Origin: an uncultured Eubacteriales bacterium
GTDB taxonomy: Bacteria; Bacillota; Clostridia; Christensenellales; Aristaeellaceae
Assembly (NCBI GenBank): GCA_902778055.1
Contig: CACYWL010000016.1
Coordinates: forward strand, 1-54,802
DNA length: 54,802 nt
Direction: 5' to 3'
Position numbers and translations under genes: made by a program. How positions within the stretch are numbered: the stretch's first letter is position 1; each line of letters starts with the position of its first letter. The notes under the pieces were generated by a model. The model was given only the letters and a program-made list of their open reading frames with translations, was not told the origin of the DNA and did no database searches. Shown in pieces: positions 33,295 through 43,400 of this stretch.

Positions 33295-35544
33295 CTACAT
33301 CATCGCGGTCGGATTGTATTCAAAGCAGGACCGGGCTGCCGGCCGCGGCCTGTCCGCGGTTTCCGTCAGGAAGGCGCAGAACGCCTCCGTGTCCGGCCCC
33401 GTCCGCAGTTTGAACAGCACCTGCCTCCTGTGAAGCCCTCTCAGCAGCTTCAGCCCCGGCGGCTCCGGCGACATCATCAGCACCTGCTTCTTCCAGGCCG
33501 GATGCGTCTCCAGCGCTTTCCGGATCTCCTCCTCGATCTCCCGGGCCGTCCGGTCCGCCGCGGTCTCCAGCGGGCTCTCGGTCAGCACCCGGGCCATGAC
33601 CGAGAAGGGAGGATACAGCGCGGTCCGCCGCCGCAGAAACTCCTCCTCGAAGAAGGCCCGGTAATCCTGGCGCGCGGCCAGGCGGATCACCGGATCCTCC
33701 GGCCGGTAGGTCTGAATCACGACGCGCCCCGGCTTGTTTCCGCGCCCCGCGCGGCCGGCCACCTGGGTCAGCAGCTGAAAGGTGCGCTCCCGGCTGCGGT
33801 AGTCCGGCAGGTTCAGCGTCAGATCCGCGGCCACTGCGCCCACCAGCGTCACCTCCGGGAAATCCAGCCCCTTGGCGATCATCTGGGTTCCGATCAGCAC
33901 CCGGGCCCGCCCGCTCCGGAATTCCTCGAGGATCCGGGCATGCCCGTCCCGCCCTCCGGTGGTGTCGATGTCCATGCGGACGGTGGCGGTGCCGGGGAAA
34001 AGCCGCTGCACCTCCTCCTCCACCTTCTGGGTCCCCGCGCCGAAATACCGGATGTACGGGCTTCCGCAGGAGGGGCACTTTTCCGGAACCGGCAGGCTGT
34101 TTCCGCAGTAATGGCAGCGCAGCCGCGTCTCCCGCTGCCGTCCGTCCTCCCCGATATGGCAGGTCATGCTGACGTCGCACTGGGGGCATTTCACCACATA
34201 GCCGCAGCTGCGGCAGCTGACGAAGGAATGATACCCCCGCCGGTTGATCAGCAGCATGGCCTGCTGGCCTCCGTGCAGGCAGGCTCCCAGCTCCGCGGCC
34301 AGCTCCCGGCTCAGCACGGAGCGGTTTCCGCTCTCCAGCTCCCGCCGCATGTCGACCACCGTCACCTCGGGCATCGGCCGGCCGGCGACCCGTCGGGACA
34401 TTTCCAGCAGCATGAAGTCCCCCCGCCGGGCGCGGGCAAAGCTCAGAATGCTGGGGGTGGCGCTGGCCAGGATCAGGCTGGCGCCCTCCCGGCCGCATCG
34501 GCTTTCCGCCACCTCCCGCGCGTCATACCGCGGATGATGGTCGCTGAAATAGGTGCTTTCGTGCTCCTCGTCCACGACGATGAGGCCCAGCCGCTCCGCG
34601 GGCGCGAAAACCGCGCTGCGGGCGCCGATGATCACCCGGGCTTCCCCCCGGCGGATTCTCCGCCATTCGTCGTACCGCTCCCCGGCGCTGAGCCGGCTGT
34701 GCAGCACGGCGGAAACCTCCCCGAAGCGCGCCCGGAACCAGCGCACCATCTGCGGTGTCAGCGCGATCTCCGGCACGAGGATGATCGCGCTCTTGCCCAG
34801 GCGCAGCGTCTGCCGGACCGCGTTGAGAAAAACCTCGGTCTTGCCGCTTCCCGTTACTCCGTGCAGCAGGAAGCGCCCGCCGCCCTTTTCCAGCGTGGGC
34901 AGGATCTCCTCCAGGGCCTCCTGCTGCATCTCCGTCAGCGGATGCCATTGCTCGTTATCCAGCGGAAGCCCCTCCCCGGGCGTCCGCAGGCTTTCCTCCT
35001 CCGTCAGGCGGATCAGCCCCGCGTCCCGCAGGGCCTTCAGGGCCTCCCGGGGATCCCGGACCTCTTCGGCGATCTCCGTCACCCGCAGGGGAGAGGACGC
35101 GATCAGCAGCCGGAGAATCTCCCGCCGTTTCGGGCTCCGCCTCTCCTTTTCCAGGGCTTCCTCCGCCTCCGCCCGCGGCACGGCCAGCGCCGCAAGCTCC
35201 ACGGTCCGGACTCTCACCCGGCCTCCCCGCATCTCCGCGGGCAGCATCAGCCGGAGCGTCTCCGCCAGCGGGCAGTGCGCCTTTTCCGCCATTTCCTCCG
35301 CCAGCTTGATCATCGCCGGCAGGATGGCCGGATAGTCCTCCAGCGGCCGGATCACTGTCCGGATCTTCGCCGGATCGAAGTCCGCCGCGTCCGTCAGGGA
35401 GAGCACCACGCCCTCCTTTTCCCGGGCACCGAAGGGCACGGCCACCCGCTGCCCCGGGCTCAGGTTCATTCCCTCCGGAATCAGATAGGTAAAGGGTCTG
35501 GCCACGTTCTCATGCGCGATATCCACGATCACCCGGCAGTACAA
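33295..35544 (-). CDS. priA: Primosomal replication restart helicase PriA
   Basis: The protein has about 749 residues. AAGGAGGG abuts an ATG at 35550, too close for efficient initiation. A TTG two codons on (35544) has the ideal 7-nt spacing and gives the usual N-terminus (YCRVIVDIAHENVARPFTYL), so it is preferred. Motifs are GVTGSGKTEVFL (Walker A), VVDEEHE (Walker B), LASATPS, two zinc-binding clusters (CRSCGYVVKCPQC; CHYCG with CPSCG) and QVAGRAGRG. PriA reloads the replisome at stalled forks. It starts the conserved priA-def-fmt order. Confidence 0.95.
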   Translation of the reverse strand: MYCRVIVDIAHENVARPFTYLIPEGMNLSPGQRVAVPFGAREKEGVVLSLTDAADFDPAKIRTVIRPLEDYPAILPAMIKLAEEMAEKAHCPLAETLRLMLPAEMRGGRVRVRTVELAALAVPRAEAEEALEKERRSPKRREILRLLIASSPLRVTEIAEEVRDPREALKALRDAGLIRLTEEESLRTPGEGLPLDNEQWHPLTEMQQEALEEILPTLEKGGGRFLLHGVTGSGKTEVFLNAVRQTLRLGKSAIILVPEIALTPQMVRWFRARFGEVSAVLHSRLSAGERYDEWRRIRRGEARVIIGARSAVFAPAERLGLIVVDEEHESTYFSDHHPRYDAREVAESRCGREGASLILASATPSILSFARARRGDFMLLEMSRRVAGRPMPEVTVVDMRRELESGNRSVLSRELAAELGACLHGGQQAMLLINRRGYHSFVSCRSCGYVVKCPQCDVSMTCHIGEDGRQRETRLRCHYCGNSLPVPEKCPSCGSPYIRYFGAGTQKVEEEVQRLFPGTATVRMDIDTTGGRDGHARILEEFRSGRARVLIGTQMIAKGLDFPEVTLVGAVAADLTLNLPDYRSRERTFQLLTQVAGRAGRGNKPGRVVIQTYRPEDPVIRLAARQDYRAFFEEEFLRRRTALYPPFSVMARVLTESPLETAADRTAREIEEEIRKALETHPAWKKQVLMMSPEPPGLKLLRGLHRRQVLFKLRTGPDTEAFCAFLTETADRPRPAARSCFEYNPTAMM

Positions 35545-35632
35545 ACCCATCCCTCCTTCCGGGCATACCCTGACAGTTTATTATACACCTCAGTCCCCTC
35601 CGCTTGCAAGAACCGGCAGGGGGTTCCCCCCC

Positions 35633-36193
35633 TCACAGAAAAGCGGTCAGATTCAGCAGCATGTGGATCAGCATTGGCGCGGTCACGGATCCCGTTTTCA
35701 GGCGGACCAGGCCGAGCGCCAGCCCCGCGGCCAGGGCCCCGGCCATCCGGACGGGCGTTCCGTGGGCCGCGGCGAAGAACAGGGCGCTGACGGCCGCCGC
35801 GCCCATCCCGGTCATCCGTCTCCGCAGGCGGCCGTAGATCAGCCCCCGGTACAGCACCTCCTCCGCCGCCGGGCCGAGGACGCACAGCAGAAAAAAGGCG
35901 GAAGCGGTGGCTTCCGCCCCCTCCGGCTTCCCGAAGCAGAGCCTTCCGCCCAGGCCCAGAAGGAGTCCCAGGCCGATGGAGAGGAGGGCGTCCCTTCCCG
36001 TCAGCCGGAATACGCTTCGCCCGTCCTCCCGCCGCAGCAGCCAGGCCGCCGCCGCGAACGCCGCTCCCTCCAGGCCGATCCGCGCCGCCATGGGCAGCCC
36101 GTTTCCCGCGCGGCGCAGCGCGAGCCACGCCAGCGCCGGGGCGACGGCGAGCAGCCAGTCCCGCAGGGGTTTATTTCTCATCGTTCTTTTCAT
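35633..36193 (-). CDS. CPBP family intramembrane metalloprotease (Abi/CAAX-like)
   Basis: This 186-residue, very hydrophobic protein has about six membrane segments. The three family motifs are present: EEVLYRG (EExxxR), FFAAAHG (FxxxH type) and IHMLLN (HxxxN). It starts at ATG 36193, or at ATG 36181, overlapping the upstream transferase gene by 11-23 bp. Substrates are unknown. Family members act in prenylated-protein processing, bacteriocin immunity or signalling. Confidence 0.88.
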   Translation of the reverse strand: MKRTMRNKPLRDWLLAVAPALAWLALRRAGNGLPMAARIGLEGAAFAAAAWLLRREDGRSVFRLTGRDALLSIGLGLLLGLGGRLCFGKPEGAEATASAFFLLCVLGPAAEEVLYRGLIYGRLRRRMTGMGAAAVSALFFAAAHGTPVRMAGALAAGLALGLVRLKTGSVTAPMLIHMLLNLTAFL

Positions 36194-37418
36194 CCTTCTC
36201 CGTCAGTCTCCGCCGGACCTCCGTCAGGTAGTCGGCGATCAGGCGAACGGATTCTCCCGGATGGACCCAGGCCTCCTCCGCGGCTCTTCTTCTCCCCTCG
36301 GCAAAGGCCTGGGAGTGCAGGCTTTCCTCGATCAGCTCCGGCAGCTTTCCGATGTTTTCCTCCGTCAGCCGCGTGCCGATCCGCGGAAGGGTCCGCAGGA
36401 TCCACATTTCCCCGTCCAGCCATCCCGCGTCATACGGCTCCGGATCGAGGGAAACATCCGCGTAAATCACGGGCCGGTCAAAAATCAGCGCGTAGTCGAA
36501 CACGACGCTGGAATAATCGGAGATCAGCAGGTCGGAGCGGTACAGCGCCTCGAAATTGTCCTTGTCGAAGTTCCATTCCAGCCCCTCCTCCTCCGGGAAA
36601 AGCTTCCGCAGCCTCTCGATCATCTCCTTCTCCGAGGTCATGGACTGCGGATGGGGCCGGATGATCAGGTGATATCCGGTCTGGCGCAGGCTTTCGATCA
36701 TTTTCTCCCCGAAGCGGTTGAGCAGGCTGTCGGCTCCCCAGCTCGGCGCCAGCAGGACGGTGGTTTCATGGGCCGGAGCCGGACCCCGCTGCAGCCACCT
36801 CTCCCGGATGGCGTCCATGTGCGGCAGCCCGGCCAGCACGCATTCCTTGGGCGGCAGATGCCGGAGCGCCTCCAGGCTCCGCACCTCCCGGATCTGATTC
36901 TCTCCGCTCAGCAGCAGCGCGTCGTAGTAATCGGTTCCGAACATCCGGTAGGTGGTCACTCCGCTGGCGGCGTGAAGCACATGCACATACCATTTGACCT
37001 CCGGGGACCGCTTCCACTGGTAGACATCCAGCCCCGGCGTGCTGGACAGCACGACATCCGCCCGCAGCATGTTCATCCGGGCAAAGGCCCGGTTTCCTTC
37101 CCCGATGAACTCCGTCTTCACGTGCTCATATTTCTCGTTCAGCAGCGGATCATCCGGGGAGGCGGTCAGGTAATGCACGGTCTCCCCGCGCTTCTCCATC
37201 TCGTCGCACAGGGGCTTGAAAATCGTCCAGTACCGCCCGCTGTCGGTAAAGAAGACGAAGGGCACCGCGGAATCCTCTCCGTGTCTCCTCCTTCCGCCGC
37301 CCAGCAGGCCCTTCAGCTTCACCCGCAGGCTCCGGAAGGCATAGACGGCGGCGCCCGCCGCTCCGATCAGGATCGTGAAGAGCATGCTCCCCGTGCCGGG
37401 ATCAATATAAAAGAGCAT
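36171..37418 (-). CDS. CDP-glycerol glycerophosphotransferase family protein (TagB/TagF-like)
   Basis: This 415-residue protein starts at ATG 37418, eight nt after GGAGG. One N-terminal membrane segment (about 10-30) precedes a GT-B-like transferase domain with VLLAPSWG, IIRPHPQS and DLLISDYSSVVFDYALIFDRPVIY, the family's signature near the C-terminus. Relatives polymerise or prime teichoic acids with glycerol phosphate or ribitol phosphate. The directly upstream gene joins YidC and a sulfatase/LTA-synthase-like domain, so both probably act on an envelope polymer (inference). Confidence 0.87.
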   Translation of the reverse strand: MLFYIDPGTGSMLFTILIGAAGAAVYAFRSLRVKLKGLLGGGRRRHGEDSAVPFVFFTDSGRYWTIFKPLCDEMEKRGETVHYLTASPDDPLLNEKYEHVKTEFIGEGNRAFARMNMLRADVVLSSTPGLDVYQWKRSPEVKWYVHVLHAASGVTTYRMFGTDYYDALLLSGENQIREVRSLEALRHLPPKECVLAGLPHMDAIRERWLQRGPAPAHETTVLLAPSWGADSLLNRFGEKMIESLRQTGYHLIIRPHPQSMTSEKEMIERLRKLFPEEEGLEWNFDKDNFEALYRSDLLISDYSSVVFDYALIFDRPVIYADVSLDPEPYDAGWLDGEMWILRTLPRIGTRLTEENIGKLPELIEESLHSQAFAEGRRRAAEEAWVHPGESVRLIADYLTEVRRRLTEKDEKNDEK

Positions 37419-37437
37419 CGTTATATCCTCCGGTCCC

Positions 37438-40200
37438 TCAGGGAAGGACCCAGTTGCTTTCGTCGAACAGGTATCCGTTTTTCAGCGTCAGCCGGATCGG
37501 ATCCGAGTATTGGGTGCCGTGGTTTTCCGCGATCCGCCAGTCGGTCAGCATCACGTACTGCTCCGGGTCGCTCTTCGCGCTCTCGGAAATCGGATTGCCG
37601 GTAAAGGGATTCACCGGGTTTTCGATCAGGCCGCGCATGGCCTCCGACGGCGTGTCGGCGATCGTCATGAAGGACGGATCCGTCCGGAAGGCCTCCCCCT
37701 CCCCGAAGTCCTTGATCATCATCAGGGCGTTGTAGGCCATGACGCCGTCGTAGGGCGTCAGCGCGTTCTCCCCTTCCGCGGCGCCGGTCAGAACATGGTT
37801 CAGCCCCAGCTCCCATCCGTGGTCGCTGACCACGATCACCCGCGTGTTCTCCCACACGCCGTTTTCCCGCAGAAAGTCAAACCATTTCCCCAGCTGGATC
37901 AGCGCCGCCGTGTCGCTCTGATAATGCTCCATCTGCTCGAGGGTCTTCAGCTCCAGCCTTCCGCCCTGCGCGGAGGTGCGCACCCGGTGCGCCTCCTCGT
38001 AGGCCGTGTTGTCGACCGCGGGCCGGGGCTCAAACTCCGGCTCCTGCAGCAGCGTCACGTCATGGGTGGTCGTGTTGCTGAGGATCAGGAAGGTCTGCTC
38101 CGGAGAGGGTTTTCCTTCCTGCTCCTCCGAGATCTCCGTCATGGCCGGCAGGTGCTGCAGGGCCGTATAGGCCTTCAGGAATTCCTCCGAGAGGCCGGTG
38201 CTCCGCAGTTCCGATTCCGGCTGGAATACCGCCCCGTATTCCTCCCCCGGCGCCAGCGTCCGGGCCTCCGCCTCGTTGTATCTTCCCCCGTCGTAGATCT
38301 CTCCCTGCAGCAGCACCGGCGCCGCGCGGAAGACGCTGTAGCAGAAAAGGTTCCGGGAAAGCGTCCGGTCCATTTTCCGGGCGGACTCCTTTCCGTCCAG
38401 GAAGGCGGCATGGGTGTTGAACCGGCGGATGGCGGGATACCCGTCGTAGATGCTCAGATCCGGAATCCACAGGTAACCCGCATAGGGCGGGTCGCAGACC
38501 GTCACCTCCCAGCCGTTTTCCGAAAACAGCACCGGCAGGACCTTCAGCGCCTCATTCTGCTTTTCCGGCAGGCCCAGGTCCGTCCTTTTGTCCATTTCGA
38601 ACGGCCGGTATTCATATCCTCCGTAGAGAGAGGGCGTGCAGACATTGGTGTTCCGGCCGAAGGCCAGGGTGTTCGGATAGTAGGTAAAGCCGCGGAGCTG
38701 CTCCGCGATCTCCGGGTTTTCCTCCAGAATGTAGGGAATGAAACCGCTGATGCAGCGGTCCAGCATGATCACGACGACGTTTTTCCCCTCCCGCGTCAGC
38801 GTAAAGGAAGGCGTCTCCTTTTCCGTCTCCCGGTCCGCGGCCGCCTTCAGCGCGGCAGTCTCCCCCCGGATGCCATGGATGTTCACAGCGGACAGCACGC
38901 ACAGGCTGATGCACGCCGCCAGGCCCGTCAGCTTCAGGATGTCCTTTCTTTTTTTCCACAGGAAAAGCACCAGCCCCGTCAGAGCCAGCACCGCGCCAAG
39001 GTTCAGCAGGCCCTCGGAGAGCGGCACGGACAGGGGAATATCATACTTCAGCGCCGGCGAGAGGTTGCCGTATCCCTTTCCGAAGAACAGGTAATCCGCG
39101 ATTCCCGCCGCCGAGGCCGCCGCGAAGAAGGCCGCGAGCCTGCGCCGGCCTTTTCCGGAGGACAGCCGGAACAGAAGCATGAACCAGATCAGGAAGGTTC
39201 CCGCCGCCGTCACCGCGGAAAAAAGCACGTAGCGCAGCGGGGACTGAAAGGCCCGGATCACCACAAACTCTCCCGGGGAAGCGCCGATCACCGCGGAAGG
39301 GATCAGCACCCCCAGCAGCACCGTCAGCAGCACGCAGCTGCCGCAGAAAACCTGGCGCGCGGCCCGGTTCTCCTGCGCATCATCCCCGGCGGACCCGTCG
39401 GGGATCCCGAAGGTTCCCGCGGCGCCGTACGTCGTCTTCAGGCTTTCAGCCGGGCGTTCTGTTTTTCCGCGGCGCTCGGCGGCAGGGTCCGTCCCCAGGT
39501 CCTTTGCAGGGCCTTTCTCCGTCTTTTCCGCGATCTTCCTCAGCAGATTCTTGGCCAGGGAGAACGCGTTGTTCAGTGTCCAGTACAGGGCCAGGCCGGA
39601 GGGCGCCCCGTAAAGCAGCACGAGGAAAACCAGCGCCATGCCGTAGAGCTGAAGGCTTTCCCGCCGCGGCAGGCCCCGGGTATAGACCGCTCCGGAGACG
39701 ATGCTGATGAGCGTCATCAGCACGGGGAGCAGGTGAATGGCCGTGCCGCCCAGCATGATCAGGGCATCCGGCTTTCCGAGATCCCGGATCGGCCCGAAGG
39801 CCGCCCCCTGCAGCAGGCTCAGCCCGGACAGATAGCTGTAGGCGGCCATAAAAAAAGGAACCTCCAGCAGCAGGGACAGGGATCCCCTCAGCACGCTTCC
39901 GTACGGCTTGTAGCCGTTCTGCCTGTAGTAGGTCTGCAGCATCATGAAGCGCTCGTCGCCCCTGAAGGCCCTTTTGATCTTCTCAATCCCCGGCTTCAGC
40001 CGCGCCGCCTGCCCGCGTTCCTCCTGCTGAATCCGGTCCGCCCTGCGGTAGATCGGCAGCATCATCAGATTCATGGCCAGGCTCAGCAGCACAATGGAAA
40101 GCCCCGGGCTCCCCGTCACCCGGAAGCCCAGGGCGTACACTGTGTCAAACAGCAGCTCCAGCGGTCCAAGGATCAGCCTGTGCAGTATCTCCGGAATCAT
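37438..40200 (-). CDS. YidC/Oxa1 insertase domain fused to an alkaline-phosphatase-superfamily (sulfatase/LTA-synthase-like) domain
   Basis: This 920-residue protein starts at ATG 40200; a longer frame to 40407 crosses its own promoter. Residues about 1-222 are YidC-like: LFDTVYALGFRVTGSPGLSIVLLSLAMN, LMMLPIYRRADRIQ, SLLLEVPFFMAAYSYLS and SGLALYWTLNNAFSLAKN. A polar linker (223-285) leads to four or five further helices (286-440). A large extracytoplasmic domain (about 470-910) opens with NVVVIMLDRCISGF, where Asp481 is a likely metal ligand. It continues with NVCTPSLYGG (Thr522 a candidate nucleophile, by analogy with LtaS) and VIVVSDHGWELG (metal-binding Asp/His). It lies 19 bp upstream of the CDP-glycerol transferase gene. 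Phosphoglycerol or similar transfer at the outer membrane face is inference. It is probably not the general YidC. Confidence 0.88.
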   Translation of the reverse strand: MIPEILHRLILGPLELLFDTVYALGFRVTGSPGLSIVLLSLAMNLMMLPIYRRADRIQQEERGQAARLKPGIEKIKRAFRGDERFMMLQTYYRQNGYKPYGSVLRGSLSLLLEVPFFMAAYSYLSGLSLLQGAAFGPIRDLGKPDALIMLGGTAIHLLPVLMTLISIVSGAVYTRGLPRRESLQLYGMALVFLVLLYGAPSGLALYWTLNNAFSLAKNLLRKIAEKTEKGPAKDLGTDPAAERRGKTERPAESLKTTYGAAGTFGIPDGSAGDDAQENRAARQVFCGSCVLLTVLLGVLIPSAVIGASPGEFVVIRAFQSPLRYVLFSAVTAAGTFLIWFMLLFRLSSGKGRRRLAAFFAAASAAGIADYLFFGKGYGNLSPALKYDIPLSVPLSEGLLNLGAVLALTGLVLFLWKKRKDILKLTGLAACISLCVLSAVNIHGIRGETAALKAAADRETEKETPSFTLTREGKNVVVIMLDRCISGFIPYILEENPEIAEQLRGFTYYPNTLAFGRNTNVCTPSLYGGYEYRPFEMDKRTDLGLPEKQNEALKVLPVLFSENGWEVTVCDPPYAGYLWIPDLSIYDGYPAIRRFNTHAAFLDGKESARKMDRTLSRNLFCYSVFRAAPVLLQGEIYDGGRYNEAEARTLAPGEEYGAVFQPESELRSTGLSEEFLKAYTALQHLPAMTEISEEQEGKPSPEQTFLILSNTTTHDVTLLQEPEFEPRPAVDNTAYEEAHRVRTSAQGGRLELKTLEQMEHYQSDTAALIQLGKWFDFLRENGVWENTRVIVVSDHGWELGLNHVLTGAAEGENALTPYDGVMAYNALMMIKDFGEGEAFRTDPSFMTIADTPSEAMRGLIENPVNPFTGNPISESAKSDPEQYVMLTDWRIAENHGTQYSDPIRLTLKNGYLFDESNWVLP

Positions 40201-40262
40201 CGCGCAAAACCCTTCATTCTGTTTCCCGGAGGCGTTTCTCCGGAATCCTGTTGATCCGCACA

Positions 40263-40291
40263 AGCATACCATATTCCCTCCCCGCGGGCAA
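40263..40291 (-). promoter_or_regulatory. Promoter at the head of the long minus-strand gene run
   Basis: On the minus strand TTGCCC, 17 nt, TATGCT, with TG one base before the -10 (extended -10). It lies about 65 nt upstream of the YidC-sulfatase ATG and diverges from the clostripain promoter. Further internal promoters for the downstream genes are likely. Confidence 0.55.
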
Positions 40292-40387
40292 CTGAAATCC
40301 CCGGGGATCTTCGCCGATCCTCTCCGAGGGATTCGCCCGTTCCGCGGTTTTTGGATCCTTCCCGTCTCCGGAGGCTGTCCCCTGCCG

Positions 40388-40417
40388 TTGAAATTGCTTC
40401 TTCCCATCTGGTATAAT
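40388..40417 (+). promoter_or_regulatory. Promoter of the clostripain-like gene
   Basis: TTGAAA (40388-40393), 18 nt, TATAAT (40412-40417), with an extended -10 TGG. The start would fall near 40424, leaving a leader of about 50 nt. Confidence 0.75.
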
Positions 40418-40475
40418 GAGATGGAATCGTGTCCTGAAAAGAATGCAATCCTTCGGAAAGGCAGAAAAAACGGCC

Positions 40476-43400
40476 ATGAAGAAATACGGAAAAACGGTTT
40501 GGCGGATTCTCTTTTTCCTGTGCCTGCTTTTCCCCTGGGCCGCCCGGTCTGAAGCCGGAAGGCAGATCACCGTCATGGTCTACATGTGCGGCAGCAATCT
40601 GGAGAGCCAGTACGGCTCCGCAACCGCGGATCTTCGGGAGATGGCAGAGGCCGGCCTCGACAGCGGCTCCGCTTCGGTGCTGGTCTACACCGGCGGATCC
40701 AGCCTCTGGTACGACGGCAGCACGCCGGAGGAAACGGTCATCACCGAAATCGGCAGCCGCGGGCAGCGGGTTCTGGAAAGATTCGGCAGCCGGAACATGG
40801 GGCAGCGGGAAACTCTTTCCTCCTTCCTGGAGTACGCGGTCAAGGCCCGTCCGGCGGAGCGCTACGCCCTGATCCTGTGGGACCACGGCGGCGGGCCCAT
40901 GGAGGGGATCTGCTGGGACGAGCTGTTCGGCAGCGATCATCTGAGCCTGCAGGAGCTGACCGAGGCGCTGGACGCAAGCCCTTTTGCGGAGCGGAAGCTG
41001 GACTGGATCGGCTTCGATGCCTGCCTGATGAGCTCCGTGGAGGTCGCGGGAAAGCTGGCGCCCTATGCGGACTATATGATCGCCTCCCAGGCCGAGGAAC
41101 CGGCCGGCGGCTGGAACTACAGCTTCCTGAGCGGGCTGCATCTGGATCGGAACGGCCGCGAAACCGGCCGAAGAATCATCGATGCCTATTTTGAGGCGCC
41201 GCAGACGGGGCAGCCGGACCTGACGCTGGCCTGCGTGGATCTGTCCCGGATCGCTGCGGTGGAGGAGGCCATGAGCCGCTTCTACTACGGAATCGCGGCG
41301 GATTTGTCCTCGGCCTCCTTCTCCCGGATATCCAACCTGCGCTTCCGTGCCACCGGTTTCGGCAGAAGTGCGGAAGACCGGAAGAGCGCGGACGGCTACG
41401 ATCTGGTGGATCTGCTTTCCCTGACCGGGTGCTATCAGTCCCTGGACGAAGCGGGCTCGAAGGCGCTCCGCGAAGCCGCCGAGGCCGCCGTAACCTGTCA
41501 TCGGGAGAATCTGGCGGACAGCCACGGTCTGTCCGTATACCACCCCTTCCGCAACCGGACCGGGTTCACGGCTGGCTGGAACGATCTCTATCCCGAGCTG
41601 TGCAACGCGCCGGGCTACGCGGCCTATGTGGACGCCTACGGGCGGATCATGACCGGCGAGCAGCTGGTGCGCTGGAATCACCTGGACCGGCTGACCTGGA
41701 ATCCGGAAACCCAGGAGCTCACCTGTGCCCTGAGTCCGGAGCAGGCGGAGAACCTGGCCAGCGTCCGCCTTGTCGTGCTGGCCTACAATCCCAACGACGC
41801 GGCGGACCTCTCCTATTACCGCGTCTACGAATCCTCCGAGGTCCGTATTCAAGAGGAGGACGGGCAGGTCCGGCTGGCGGCAGACTACCGGCAGGAGGCG
41901 CTGCAGGTGCTGAACCGGGAATTCCTGCTTCCCGAAACCGGCTCCATTTCCTACCGGGTTACGGAAAGCGGCACCTTCCTGGTGGAATTCTATCCGGTGG
42001 AAAAGAACCGGCCGATTCCCGATACGCCGCTGATCGGCGAGTATGTGCAGGATCCGGCCACGGGGGAAATGCGGCTGAAATCCTATCTGGCCTACGACGA
42101 GATGACCGGCAGCTGGTCTCCCCGTGCGCAGGTGGATCTGAGCCGGTACGACGGATTCGTCTTCGTGAATGAGCATCGGAATCCGCTCAGCAACGAGATG
42201 GGCGAAAACCTGCCCTTCGAGCTCTGGCCGGAGGATGTGCACACGGATACCCATGAGGCGAAGGGCTATCAGATCGAAACCACGGATTTTCAGCTCAGCT
42301 TTTCGGCGGATCTGGTGCGTTCGGAATGGCTGGAGGCAGGCTTCGAGATCACGGACACCCAGGGAAATACCTTCATGACGGATCTGATCTTCCTGGATTT
42401 CAACGGCTTCATGCCCTTTACCAGGGTGGATTCCTCCTTCCCGGACAGCCTCGCGAAGCTGGGGGCCGCGGTGACGGTGAGCGATGACCGGGTTCAGGTC
42501 ATGCTTCTCACGGAAAACCGCGGGGAGGAGCCGGAGGAATACGCGCTGATCCGGCTCAGCGTCAACGGGATCTCCGCGCCGGAATCCGATCTGTTCTCGA
42601 ATCTGGTCAGCACGGAGGATTTCAGCTCCGTCCGCATTTCCCCCGGCCAAAAGGGCATGACCGTGGTCTCCTTCGACCGGGCGCTCTTGGAGGCCGTCGA
42701 TCCCGAAGGCCTGATCCGGACCGTCTCCGGGACCTGCATGGTGATGAAGGATTCGGAGGAGGAAAGCACGCTCCTCAGCTTTACGGCCAGCCCCCTGGTC
42801 TCCGCGGCTGCGCCGGAGGAGGATGTCTATACGGAGCTGGATCTCAAAATACCTGCTGCGGGGGATGCGGGCCTGAGCTGGACTCAGTACGCCACGGCCT
42901 ATGCGGGGCTGGGGATGGGCGGAGAAACCGGGGCCCGGTATGTCCTGTATCTTCAGATGACCAACCAGGGGGACCGCTCTCTCGGCTTCGGAATGCAGCT
43001 GAACGCCATGAACGGAAAGCGCATCGAACCGATTCGCAGCATGGGTTCCGGCGGCAGCGGCCATGTCGTGGCCGAGGACTATCATTATGAGGGCGCCTTC
43101 GGGAATCCCTCGCAGCTGGCCGGTCTGGCTCCGGGAGAAAAAAGCGCTGCGGTGCTGACCCTGTCGGAAAAGACCCTGGCCGCCATCGCCCCGGATGTGA
43201 GTCTGCGGGAATGCGAGCTCATGGTCTCCGTCTTTGAGGTTACGGAGGAAGGCCGGCTGGAGATCTATGATTATTTCCCGCTGCGGATGAAAATGGATAT
43301 CAATCTGGCGGCTGTCTACCCGGATGCCAGAAGTCTTCCGAGCGCGGAATATATGGCTTCCCTGCCGGAGAATATTGAGAGCGTGGAGCTCTTTTCCGCG

